Assembly (NCBI GenBank): GCA_015501585.1
Contig: JADNRY010000018.1
Coordinates: forward strand, 424,508-488,507
Direction: 5' to 3'
From: Rhodocollybia butyracea
Lineage: Eukaryota > Basidiomycota > Agaricomycetes > Agaricales > Omphalotaceae
Length of the DNA stretch: 64,000 nt
Shown here piece after piece: positions 1-11,712 of this stretch. A program made the position numbers and the translations under genes. How positions within the stretch are numbered: position 1 is the first letter of the stretch; the number at the start of each line of letters is the position of its first letter. A model generated the notes under the pieces. The model was given only the letters and a program-made list of their open reading frames with translations. It did not search any database and was not told the DNA's origin.

Positions 1-1573
1 CATGCGCGGTCTAACGCCGTTGTTACCAGCTCGTGCACCAATAATCGCCTGAGGAATATTGGGTATGCCGCCGACATTGGCGTTGGTCCCGTTAAGATTC
101 ACTTGAGCTGCCACATTTCCATTGATAGACGGAGGCGGCTGAGGATCGTCCCGCTCCCGTTCTCTCTTTTTTCCTCTGGGAAGAGCAGAGACGGCCGTCA
201 CGGGTTGTGGCGCAGCGAATGTACCGCCTGCTGGAACGATTGAGCTTGCGCTTAAAGGAGGAGCACTGAGCGGATGTGGACCAGTGGGTGTTGCCGTCCG
301 AAGCGGTGTGGCTACTCGAACGCCAGCTCCCGGTATTTGGACTGGTTGTGGAGTTGGTTTTGTGCTACCAGGCCTGATGCAGGTGGCGCAACGACGGGTG
401 CAGTATGTGGCCTTGGTGTACCTGGGCCACTAGGTCTTTGTGTTGATGATGGAGCGGATATTACGTGCTGTTGCAGATGCAGCGGACAAAGGCACGGGGG
501 TAGGAAGTGGTGCCGGTATTGGAGTCGAAGCTGCCGGTGAGGATTGTTGTGTGGGTGCCTGGGACTGTACCAGCATTTGAGCTCTGGCAAGTTTTTTGAG
601 TTCTTTCTGCGAACGCCAAGCATATCGTGTCAAAAAGACAATAAATGATTATGGAATGCATAACAATACACACCCGTTTTTTGCGATCCTCGCGAGCTTG
701 AGCTGTTAGAAGAACTAATGCACTGGGATTCCACTGTAGAGAGAGAGATAGAACCCATTGTGCATGAGTCTGAGAACAATACTTACACCTTTTAGTCCCT
801 CTAAACTGACGGTGAATGCGTCCCTCTGCGTCCGGGAGTCAAACTCTGATATTCGAACGCGCTGCTTTGGAGGAGCTTGCATTAGCGTTGTTAGATAATC
901 GTCTTTTTTTCAAAGAATGTTTTCCTGTTTTATTGAATCAACGACGAAGCAGAACAAAGAAAAATTAGCGAGCGCACCAGGGACACCGTTTATAAGATGT
1001 TTGTAGCTGTTCTTCTTCTTCTTTTCTCCCTTTCCACCAGGTCCATCATCGTCATCAACATCCTGACCATCTGCAGCTGGAGTTTGAACATGGGCAACTT
1101 CCTTCCCTTTTCCTTTATCTAATGCCCCCGGTAATCCATTTTGCCCTGTCGTTGTCAAGGAGGTTGTTATCGTTCCATTTCTATCGTTTGGCGCTGGGTC
1201 CTCAGATGAATTGAGGAAAGGTCGTACATATCTGTCGTAGGCTTCGCGTAAATGAAATTGGCCCAATAGATCTTGTGTACTCTGAATATACGCAGGTGGC
1301 AGCTGCGGACCTTTGGATGAAGAAAATCAGGTCAGTTCGAGCTGGAAAAGTAGGAATTATGAGGAATCAACCTGGTGGAGGGAGAAACAAAGATATTCGG
1401 TCGGCATTAGAATGTGGCGTGACTGAGTTGCGAGTAGGAGAAGAAGGACGAGATGAAGAGGCCACAGGTATAGTTGAAGGGCCGGCGACAGCGTTGGTGT
1501 CGGTACTGTCCATGAGATATGGAGCTCGTCGTTGTCGCCGTTCAGGGCAAGATTGCTTATTCAATTTGCTCAT
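1..1573 (-). CDS. MED19: Mediator complex subunit 19 (Med19/Rox3), 3' end outside window
   Basis: Med19 is a head-module subunit of the RNA polymerase II Mediator in the nucleus. The minus strand reads an N-terminal Ser-rich exon (start near 1573, or at the internal ATG at 1513), then an exon with LLGQFHLREAYDRYVRPF (about 1170-1270). The family core KKKNSYKHLINGVPG follows (about 970-1020) and is joined across a short intron to KHSLKKDDYLTTLMQ and PPKQRVRISEFDSRTQR (785-890). Next come WNPSALVLL and a basic stretch RGKKRERERDD near 150. The rest is a Pro/Ala/Thr-rich disordered tail that runs off the window start. The tail needs at least one frame change between about 370 and 440, either a short intron or a missing base. 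The core motifs make the family call very safe; the tail model is weak. Confidence 0.9.
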
Positions 1574-1700
1574 GTTTGATCGTTCGGCCCGAGGCTTCCA
1601 GGCCTGGACTTCGGCTCCTGTGATACCGATTAATACGTTTGAAAGACTCTAGAAAGACTCGAGAAAGATGCTACACAGAAGTACAAGAATAGTTTACAAT

Positions 1701-1718
1701 AGATATATATATATATAC
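1701..1718. repeat. Short AT microsatellite
   Basis: A run of alternating A and T follows AGAT just downstream of the MFS gene end. It is a simple repeat with no coding content. Confidence 0.7.
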
Positions 1719-1761
1719 GCCTGAAATTACCGATGGCCTGTAGTCTCGTTCTCTGGCTCAC

Positions 1762-4480
1762 CTATACAGAAGTAGGCGTCGTGCTGCTGCTACTCCCGTT
1801 TGGGCTTGAAGTGGCTCCGAACAAGTCCTTGCTCGCCCTCGATCTTCCCCGTTCAAGCGCATCCTCAACTCTCTTCTTACTCTTATTCTTCCGTGACACA
1901 AGATGTTTTTCAACGGGACTCCGCACCAAGATTGTGCATGTCAGAGCAGCAGTCAAAATTCCGCCTGCGACCACAAAGATGGCTTTGGGGAAATATGCAA
2001 CGGTATTGCCGTAAATTAATCCAAATAACAGAGGCTGTATGAGAAGGGTATGAAATATTCAGTGAACTTGACTCGACGAACGTTACTGAATAAACTCACC
2101 CCAAGAATCATTTGTCCGATAGCTTGCAGCATCGCCAAAGCGCCGAAAAGCTTTCCAATACCAGTATCTGCCGGACCTTGAGTGCATCTTGTTCCGCTGC
2201 GATTTCTGTATCCTCGGTATCCGCCTGTGAAGACTCGGATCCTTCCAACAGCTGCCTCGCTTGGACTATACATAGAGCCAAACTTTGGCATGCCGGAATG
2301 AATCCAGAGCCAACGCTGCTAAGACTACTGGCAAAGACGAACAGCGCAGTTCTTTGAGTCTTAGAGTCGTGGGCCCAGCTTTCCGAAGCAATGCTCGCTT
2401 CGCGCATGTGGTGAACCAAGTCTGGCGCTGGGACTATACTGATCAAGACCTGTGATAATATATCGACGGCGAGAGAACATCGGGTTAAAGGAGGTCAAAG
2501 TTGATCTCGCCAGCAATTCGGCCCTTGGTTGGTTTAGGTTTCTTTCCTTTGCCGCTGGCGGGCGAAGGTGGCGATTTCGGTTTGAAAGTTGAAATCACAT
2601 CTAGGTTTTATGAGCCAATCATGAAATCAGAACATGGCTCAAGACTCACAGGGCAACAAGAATAACAAGACGACAGCTCGCAAGCCACTGAGTAAAGATA
2701 TGAAGTAACTCAGTTGGTCGGCGGCCCATTGGTAAGTCTTCACGGCGTAGAGATACTTGATTTGGAAGAGACCCTGGTAAAACGACTAAAGTCAGAATCG
2801 CATGCTTCACATAAAAATAATAAATCGTACGGTAGAAAGCATATATAAAAACATTCCCGTTGCAAGGAACGTCAAGCTCCAGTCCTTCCTCTTCCGGATA
2901 CCAGTAGATGTCGTGTCGGCGATCATCACAGGGAGGAACAGTGCCAAAGGACTGAAGAAGCGTTTGACGATGCTATCCTTTCGCTGAGCTAGAGGTTCGC
3001 TAGCATCTCCAATTCCAGTAGAACTTGGTCTCCCACTAACATCTTCTGTAGACCGTGATTTGCCCTTCACGTCACTATGGCCTTGGTGTGCCAACCTTGC
3101 TTTAGCTTGCTGCTCTTTGGACAAGGACTCGGGGAACAAGAACGCCGTGAGTAGGAAATTCAGGCTTGAGAGGCAAATAGCCAACCAAAAGACTTCCGTT
3201 ACACTTTTCCCCTAAGAACATAAAATCAGTGAGTGCCGGGGTACTCTACTCTGTAATCGGCAATGTAAATATACCTCTGGGGTAACGGTCCCGATACGGT
3301 CGATCCCCGGAATTCCATTCCTGATGATCCAGCTACCTATAATTGGTCCGACGGACACTCCCAGGAAGAAGACTCCATTGAAGCGAGAGAAAACCGTTGC
3401 ACGGGAACCTGCGGAGGTGCAGTCTGATACGTACGCAGAGGTAGCAGACTGAAGTGTTGACCATCCACCAAGTAGACCTTCTATTATAGGCGCGATGACC
3501 AAAAGCTTATGACCATGTGCGGATAAGGGTGAGCCTGGAGTCGCAACGAGAATGAATGTCATATCCCTAAAGGAGCAAGCATCAGTACCATTCTAAAGAT
3601 GACAAAGATCTAACAAAGATCAGTATGAGAAACGGCAGCCCGAAAAGACGATATTCGCCGTCGGCGAAGTCCTTTGCACAAGGCACCTCGAGGGTACCCA
3701 TGGGCTGTGCAATCTATGATGGTATACATGACGCTCAGAATATCGCGGAACGCCAAACGTACGTCAGTAACAGACCAAGAGTCGACATTGCCAAAACACG
3801 GGTCCTGCCACGTCGTTCGGAGAAGTGTCCCCACCAACCAGTAGTCAGCGCAGATAGTAATCCCATTGTTGTTGTTAATATTGTTTGAATACGCGCAGCC
3901 TCTTTCCCTACTGCAGGATCTGATAGACATCGCGACGAGGGTAACTTCCGAGGGTCATCTTCATTTTCAGAGTCGTCTTCTCCGTTCGGAATCTCGATGA
4001 ATATCGGATCGCCGTAGTTTGTGGTGGTAGCATAGCGCCCAGGTAGATGAGGACCTAGTGGGTCAATTGCAGAATATAAGGAAAGTGCGTTTAATGTGTG
4101 CTGGTTGGGTATGTTTTCGAGGGAATAATTAGAGGTTTGTTGTCGAGTGTGGTGTATAGAAACGCATGCAAGCTGAGTGAAGACCTCGACTCGAGGAGCC
4201 AGAGTCATACCGCGCTAGAAAGATGTCAGTTCGTGCTGCTCTTCTGGAGTAACAAGAGCGACATACCGTAAGCGACGCGGTAATCGCAAATGGGACCAGC
4301 CTGGAGTGTGTGTCAGCTTCCACGAGAAGAATTAGAGCAGACGACTGGCCATAGAGGTCTTGCTCTGTAGAAAGGCTTTGTTCGAGCCTCAGGCTGAGGC
4401 TGATCAGTGGCATTGGCGAGTAATGGTTGCCGTTCTCCAGCGGCCAGTGTTAATGAGGCTCTGACTTGCTCGCCCGCCAT
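1762..4480 (-). CDS. Major facilitator superfamily transporter (DHA1-type)
   Basis: A multi-exon membrane transporter. The N-terminal half reads RLVPFAITASLT, RGMTLAPRVEVFTQLAC, then TTTMGLLSALTTGWWGHFSE followed by RRGRTRVL, which is the MFS loop 2-3 signature G-x-x-x-D/E-R-x-G-R. Further exons give SAYVSDCTSAGSRATVFSRF and FFLGVSVGPIIGSWI (about 3320-3450), the C-terminal six-helix half (1980-3180), and a Ser-rich tail ending at 1762. A long cytoplasmic loop lies near 2960-3150. Proton-driven export of drugs or small molecules is the usual role; the substrate is unknown. The start is unresolved: an ATG at 4480 opens a family-like cytosolic N-terminus (TKPFYRARPLW), but its splice into RLVPFA is out of phase, while an ATG at 4413 reads straight through. 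Confidence 0.85.
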
Positions 4481-7400
4481 TCGAAAGTATGACCGAGATA
4501 ATTAACTCCCGGGTTTATAAATGAAAGAGAAGATGATAAGACCCCACGATCATTAAATTAGCGCTGGCCCTGTTCCACGCTCTGTTCCTCACGAATCCTC
4601 GCGCAGTCTGCGTTGATGCAAAAGCGTGTCTTCCTGTCGGTGAACACAAGTGAGCACAGCACATTGACACGGGTTTCCGGACCCGCCGAAGAGTTTAAGC
4701 CCTCTTGGTCTTCTAGTTTTATTGGGATGGATGGCCTTCCCGTTCCGTAAGTATTCACTCTAGTTAACTCTTAAAACAAAATGATCTAGATAGACGTCTC
4801 AACCACGAGGCAACGCTCTCCAACCCTGTCCAGAAATCGTGTTACATGAAGCTGCAGAGTGTTCGATATACAATTATCAGCAAAGATGGAAATCACTGAT
4901 GGTCATTCGTAAAAACGTCGTAAAAAGAGGTAAAAGGTCGTCAAAGAAGGTCACTGGCGAGATAACGAAATATCCAACAGGAGAGAGAAAGAGTTAACAT
5001 GATCACACGCTTCCCGGAAGCCTCCGCCACAAAGTTCAAAATATCTCGTGCATGCGGTGAAATGTTCGGTTACTTGCACTTCAGCCCAACTACCGCGTGC
5101 CCAAGAGGTTTGCTAGATCCTGCCACTTCAGTTCAGATGGAGTTATCTTTCTCTTGCCTTGCCATGGACAAGGACCATGTAGCCTCGGAAGAGGAGATTG
5201 GTAGAAGAGGTTACGGTATTTATCTAGTTACAGCTAGTTACTAGGCCCGACTTGTTCGCAGATTTTATAGTAAGCCTTTCTCCGTCTAATTTCTATTTGT
5301 ACGCTTGCAGTGAGCTGATAGGCTTAAAACAGTCCCCTCTAATTGAGGGCTTGGTTACCAGACTAGTGAGCTCACGATATAGACTCATTCTTCCGTTTAT
5401 TTTGAGTAGTACACCCCGCATTCACGTTCATCTACAACAGTTAAGATTAAACTCAAGAACATACACTCGACAAAAGGTACCATGAAGGCCCGTGACCCTG
5501 CGGAAGTAGGTCGAAGAAGAGATTTGGCAAAGAGAAGTGAGATTAATGAGTGCGTGATAGTAAAAATACTTTTGCAGAAGTTCGATTGGGACATAGCCTC
5601 ACTTGAGTACCTTGTTTCCTCCAGGAACCCGACTGCTAGCTGAGAAATATGATAGGGAGCACTGGCAGACCAATGGACACACGCTGAACTCCCCGACTCT
5701 TTGTTCCATGGTTCGCCCACTTGTAACCCATAGGAGTGGCAACATTATACTCGTCCTTTTTCCCTTGCGGATCCTTCTTCTATTCGACGCTTATACTGTC
5801 CTTCTCTTCCAAGAAGAGGACTGTACTCCAAGTGCAGATCTCAACACAAATACAATGATCCAAAGTTTTACATAATGCGACCGCATCTAAGTACTCTGCA
5901 GTGCAACCACAAAAATGGGATCGTGGAGGCGCTGTATGTTATCCTGAATTTCAAAACAACACCGTTCTCCATTGCTTTTACTTACGTCCTGGTGACTACT
6001 GACGACTTTATCGTCATCTCAGGTGATTCAAAGACATCAAGGACACCCTCAATTGAAATTCTTGAATGGTCATGTAGAGAAGAATGTAGCTCATTCAAAG
6101 GCAGTCAATGTTGTGGTCAAAGCATAGGTCAAGAGCTGAACGGCTGCGATTTTGTTTTGGGATTTCGGGCCACTACATCCGTGTCATATGGCCTGGGATT
6201 CCAGACCTCGGACTCACGGAGGACAAGGTGGTGATCTTCCGGTGAAAGATAACCTGTTCAACTGACATCTTTAGCTTTGACGAGGGCATACCACTCAGGT
6301 TCCATATGCAACGGTCAACGGTTGACGGGTGCTGTCCTGGTTTCCCCTACACAGCGTCAATACCGCATCATTTTTTCCATTCGAGTGTACTAATGAGTCT
6401 CCTTCCCGTAGATAGATGGTGGAGGCCAGGGGTGCACTGGCGTGACTCGCATATGTCTCTCTGTTTGCAGTGATTTTAGTTTTTTCTGGACCGTATACAC
6501 CATTCATGGTACGGATGCAACCAGTACCGTGTCGAGCTGTAAAATTCTTACAACGGTACAGTGACCAAAACACCACGAAATTTGCGGCCGTCAATGTTTA
6601 CGGGATGGTGGTATATATAGTACTCTAGGTTTAACTAGATTTGTTACGTCCTTCCATGCTGATTGTATAATCCAAGCCTTTTGTTCCTCCATCCTAGCTG
6701 CCGTCTCGCTTGATACCAGCTCGACGATCTTCCATGTTGCTCATCAATGCATGACTGCTCATTGTTTGTGATCCGTATGCTAGTAGAAGTCATGGTCAAA
6801 TTACGATTTGATCGGGCTCAGCTTCTCAGTGTCTTTGCAGTGTCTACTCGGCTTTGAACCCAGCCAACTTGAACTAACTTCTACTAATGCCTCTGTCAAA
6901 CAGAAACCTACGCATAAATGCGATTGCTCTGTCGGCCAGGAATAGGAGGCCTCTTTCTTGTTTTGGTATTGGTAGCATAACCGACGTGGTCCCATTTCAA
7001 AACAGCCCAGAGGGCCCCAGCTACTATATGTATCGCGCCAAATACATGTCCGGATGCATAGCCTCTACAATGCTGTGACCAGCACACAAATGCCGTCGCA
7101 CAAACGTCGAGACTACCCACGACCTAAAAAGAAGGCGCTAGACATTGACTAAGTTGCAACAAATGTTATCTAAGTACTTAAGGAAGAAGAGAAAGACAAG
7201 AGTACAACAAAACATATTACCAACTTGATACAAATGAGAATCCTGATGAGCAAATAGTACAGCAATAGCGAGAGTAAGTTTGACATTCTATCCAAGGTAG
7301 TTTTGAAACAGGAAATACTGGACCACTGAGAAAACCTTTGAACATGCAAGTTTAGAGGCCATACCTGAATAAGTACACTTAGGGTGCCTTGATTATAGAG

Positions 7401-7749
7401 AGATTATTTACCGTAACTTCGACTTTGGGTCCAATGAAAGACCAGAAATACTTGTGTCTGACCCCACCTCAAACCATTTCATCAATTAATCTGATACAGT
7501 TGTTCGTGAAGATTGCTGGTCGGCCAAGGCTGGAAACATTAACTGCAAATCGCCTCAATCTAGCTAGTAATAGAGGCATCAACTCGGAAGATGGAGCTTG
7601 AAGAACAGATGTTTAATCACGGTGTTGGTTGGTGAGCCATGGATAACTGGCTATAAGATAGCACCCTGAACAAGGTAGCTTGCAGCTCTTGCCCCACCAT
7701 ATTCACTTGCAGGCAGCCAATTCGCTACCAGAAACTGATAAATACATGG
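4481..7749. other. Gene-poor stretch, nothing recognised
   Basis: Short open frames on both strands (for example 5875-6234) have no recognisable domain, no consistent splice structure and no low-complexity pattern typical of genes. No terminal inverted repeats, LTRs or reverse transcriptase motifs were seen. It may hold old decayed transposon sequence, but nothing supports a specific call. Confidence 0.5.
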
Positions 7750-8878
7750 ATACTACTGATCCATGTAAGATCGAGGTGTCCCATGCATTAGGGCCATCAC
7801 TTTCCCCCCTTTCACGGGCTTCCATGACCCCTTCCTCTCCCCCCTCCGACCCCGGCCAATCCCACCCACATCACTGCCGCCGTCAGCCCCACAATTACCC
7901 CTACCAGCAGTATTGCCAGTTCTACCAGCTCTACCAGCACCAGATCTTCCATTCATATGGCAAGTAGTTCAAGTTTACGAGGTCTGACTCAGGTAGCACC
8001 GGCTTCAATAAAAAAGTTTGTGAACTATCGACTCTTCGTCTACTTTGCAAGCTCATAGAAATTTTGTCAACTATTGATATACCTAGTCCAGTCTTTACAG
8101 AGATCCATACTGTTACTCCTCCTTCATCCACGATGACTTTGACCACAATAACGACAATGTTTGTTATCTCACTCATAATCCTTCCGAAGCTAATAAACCT
8201 TTAATTAGTGTTCCGGGTATTGTACCCTCAAAGCATACTCTGTCTATCAGCTCGCCAACCTCGGTGTCTGCGAGAATCCCTACTATTACGAGTTCTTCAT
8301 CGACAATACTAGTAACTTCAATAATGTATGTTTTTTTTTCATTCTTGATCTTGATTTTTCCAGAGTCAATCTTCCCTGACCAGTGCTACGAGTACTATAG
8401 CCCCAAAAGATAGTATTTCTACGGGTGCCATTGTAGGAACTGTCATTGGATCGCTCTTTGTCCTTGCTGCAAGCATAGGCATTTTCATGCTTGTGCATCG
8501 ACGTCGGTATCAAACAGCCATGGCAAGCCTAGGCCGCGTCTCCCCTTTATTGATAGATGCAGTACACGAGGGAGGCACCAACGTCATCCCCAATGGGACG
8601 CCCTCACAAGAAAAGGAGCGATATATCCAGCATAATCATATCAACTCTAGATCTCAAACTGAACCCGAGTCCGGAATCCGCCCGTCAGCCCTAGACCCGC
8701 TATTGTTACACTCTCTCACCTTGGTCCGCCCCGGGGAGATGTGTATCTTGATCATAGGCGAGTAACAATGGAAACAATTATAATTGGGAGGATGGCAGAG
8801 CATATACATCATCTTGAATCTCAACTTGCTGGGGATGGATTCTCGGAGACACCTCCACCCACGTACCTATCTTCATGA
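7750..8878 (+). pseudogene. Ser/Thr-rich single-pass membrane protein, frame-broken
   Basis: The architecture is that of fungal cell-surface proteins. It has Ser/Thr/Pro-rich stretches (PTITPTSSIASSTSSTST near 7890-7940, TVTPPSSTMTLTTITT near 8110), a glycine-led membrane helix (STGAIVGTVIGSLFVLAAS, 8415-8475), a basic stop-transfer HRRR and a cytosolic tail. An intron fits at about 8325-8383 (GTATGT...CCAG). The tail is broken near 8733. One extra G in the GGGG run extends it to a coiled-coil-like stretch (RMAEHIHHLESQL) and the tail ending TPPPTYLSS, stop at 8876-8878. Upstream, the Ser/Thr stretches lie in different frames, so more breaks or introns exist and no start was found. It is either a decayed gene or a real gene with sequencing errors. 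Function unknown. Confidence 0.5.
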
Positions 8879-9280
8879 TGAATATCGTCACGGATTTACC
8901 CTTGTCATAAGTGAAACTTCAACACGCATCTCACTTCATGGGATGGCTCATACGGAGTAGGGAGAGGGGACTCGGTGTGCTAGGGTGTGTTGTAGTACTA
9001 CTCAGTACTGCTCTGTATGTCTGTATGCACTTGACAATTGGAACAAAGGTACCTACTAGTAGTACTATCGTCTGAGTATGGACAATTTATAATGTGATGG
9101 TGGTCAAAATGCAAGCGCCCATTTCCTTTTTTTGTACTTTTCGACTCGATCAATCAACGTGTTATTTTCTTCAAGCAAACACAAAATGATATAGATTCAT
9201 ACAGCTTCTTAATCCGCACAGTAGCTATCGATAGCTTCGTAATTTTGTTCGGTGATGGACCAAAGAGTTTATAAAAGGCG

Positions 9281-11490
9281 ATGATCAAAATGACCTTTCT
9301 CGATCTTACCAGCATGAACGCCCCTTGTTATGTTTACTACTGTTCAGGACATGGTATGAATTCTATATTTCTGCTATATTTTATCGCTCAATATCTATCA
9401 GGATTCGGACACGCCACCCGCGTCTCTGCGTTTTCGTCTGCACTTCTTCAGCTTGATTTACCAGAGCGCATAAGCATCCATATAGTCTCCTCTGCGCCGA
9501 AACACGTTTTCGCAGACTGTATCGGCGCACAATATCGCTATGCAGATTGGATTGATCCTGTCATCGTTCAGCCTTTAGCGTGAGTTCGGTATACTTTGAA
9601 TTGGGCAAAAGTCTCAGCGAGTTCAACAGATATCGCGTAGATCGACAAAAGAGCGTCCAAGTACTCAAGGCGTTTCTCAAGAATAAAGATTCCTTCCTAG
9701 AAACCGAACGTCAATGGCTAATCAGCATAAATGCGCGATGTGTTTTGAGCGATGCTGCTTTTCTTGGCTGGTAAGCCATAATATCATAATGAAACTTTTC
9801 AAACGCTGAACAGAGCACTGTAGCATCGCTGCAAAAGCGGCGGGAATCCCGTCCATCTTGGTGACGAATTTCACATTCGACTCCGTCTACAGCTACCTTG
9901 GCACAGATTTCATCGATGAACAGCATTCTACTCAACTGGGTGACACTCCAGCCTTGGCTCCCGACATTCCTATCCCCCATTCCACTCTCGAACCTCTCAT
10001 CGCCCAAATTCACGACGGTTACCGCTGCGCGGACCTCCTGCTACTCCTTCCTGGTCAAATACCCATTCCCTCGTTTTCTAACCAGTTACATCTTCCTGCA
10101 ACCAACTGGGTGGATTCTGACAATAGATTCACGCCACAAGCTATCGCGCATCTGACTCGCCTAAGAGAGAATCCTTCGGAATGCACTTTACATGAACATG
10201 TTCCGTTCCCACCGAACACCGCACTTGGCCGAAACCTTGAACCTCTTTCGCGCAAAGTCCTTTCTATGCCTCTTCTCGTAAGACCGCCTTCTTCCTCGGT
10301 TGCGCGCTCTCCATACACGAACGAAGGTAGAGCACGCATACTCGCGTCCGCGAATGTGCCGGCCGAACTCCATGATCCAGATACGACAAAGATTCTTGTG
10401 GTTTCCTTTGGCGGACAAGTTCTGAGCTGGCCCCGGCGAAAACAGTCAATGTCATCTGCTCATGAAGACCGCAACGCGTCAAGAATCAAACCGATCACCG
10501 TCGCGATAGGATTGGGTATCAACTTGAAAGACACGAAACTGAACAAGTCGCGACTTGAGGTTCCTCTAGAGACTGCTTCTCATGTTATTCCCTTAACACT
10601 TCCTCAAGAGCTTAGAGACCATCGCGATATCGATCCACAAGCTACAGTGTCACCTCGTTTGGCTACTTCCTCGCACATCTGGATCCCGGAGCACCTCCTG
10701 TCGTCAATCCCTCGGGCAGCCCCGTCATTTCATCACCGCGGACGTCATCACTGCAACACCACCTGGAATACAAGGGGAAAGAGAACGAGTTCCAGTCTGT
10801 GACTTTTTCGCCCAGTCGCCTGGGTACTGAGAGAACGATGCCCTCTCCTCTTATGGATATAGTGAACATGCCTGCTTCACCTCAAGGAGCTGCTCCAACC
10901 TGTCAACTTGATCCGGATGACTCCATCGGCGGAGTGAACTCTAGGCTTGGAAACATGCAAGTGAGGGATGATGGGGATCTCGAGGACGAGGCTCGCCTCC
11001 CACAGTTACTTCCGGACTCCAACTGGATTGCGATAGTCTGCGGTGCTTCCAAAGAACAGCGTGAAGATACTTCCGACCTCCCAGCAAACTTCTACCTTGC
11101 TCCGAAAGACGTTTATATGCCTGATCTTACTGCCATTGCGGACGTACTTCTGGGAAAGCTAGGATACGGGACGGTGGCCGAATGTATAGACGCGGGAACA
11201 CCGATGGTGTATATTTCTCGGCCACTGTTCATTGAGGAACTTGGATTGAGAATCTTGCTGGAAAATGGGGTGTTGGTGTCGAGATGAGTCGTGCGGAATA
11301 TGAGAACGGGCACTGGGTTGAGCGAGTGAAGGAAGCTTGGCAGAAGGCTAGAGCTTCGAAGGAGCGGAAGAGGAGGGTCAAAGGAGCAGAATTGAGCGAA
11401 GGTGTTTGTATTAGTGAAAGAGAGGACGAGATTAGAAGGATGGCCAAAGTTGTTGTCGAATGGGTAGGAGAATGGTGGAAGGATGGCTGA
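9281..11490 (+). CDS. ARA1-like (GT-B fold) glycosyltransferase, frame-broken twice
   Basis: The protein resembles the N-terminal glycosyltransferase-like half of plant L-arabinokinase, found alone in fungi and often labelled UDP-glycosyltransferase/glycogen phosphorylase. Introns at 9354-9401, 9580-9629 and 9771-9823 join cleanly. They give YYCSGHGFGHATRVSAF (nucleotide-sugar loop) and CIAAKAAGIPSILVTNFTFD. The C-terminal domain carries SNWIAIVCGASKEQ and DVLLGKLGYGTVAECIDAG, the donor-binding hallmark of this group. The start is 9281 or the in-frame ATG at 9314 (MNAPCYVYY). No kinase domain follows. The frame breaks at 10685-10689 and 11267-11270; in both places one extra base in a C/G run restores the expected continuation. 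The sugar donor and acceptor are unknown. Confidence 0.75.
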
Positions 11491-11712
11491 TGGTCAAACT
11501 ACGAGCTTCAAGTCTGAAATATTGATCATTGATTACCTATAACTTTATCTTATCTTATCAGAAACTAATTACCAATTTACAACCTTTCTCGGCTCTCTTA
11601 GGTCTCTACCACCATCATGGTTTTCAGGAGGTGGCTAAGGTGAATGTCTATGCTAGTTGTCTGGGGACCTTTGGTCTTATCGAAACTAAACTATAGAGAC
11701 TGTATTGGGTTC

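Noticed and set aside
312..623. Minus-strand open frame rich in Pro and His
   Set aside because: It overlaps the MED19 C-terminal region; parts of it are probably the MED19 tail read in alternating frames, so it was not listed as a separate gene.
4558..4758. 66-residue minus-strand open frame upstream of the MFS gene
   Set aside because: No domain, no splice partner and no low-complexity signature; likely chance.
5875..6234. 119-residue open frame in the gene-poor zone
   Set aside because: The composition looks random and no motif or homologous pattern was recognised.
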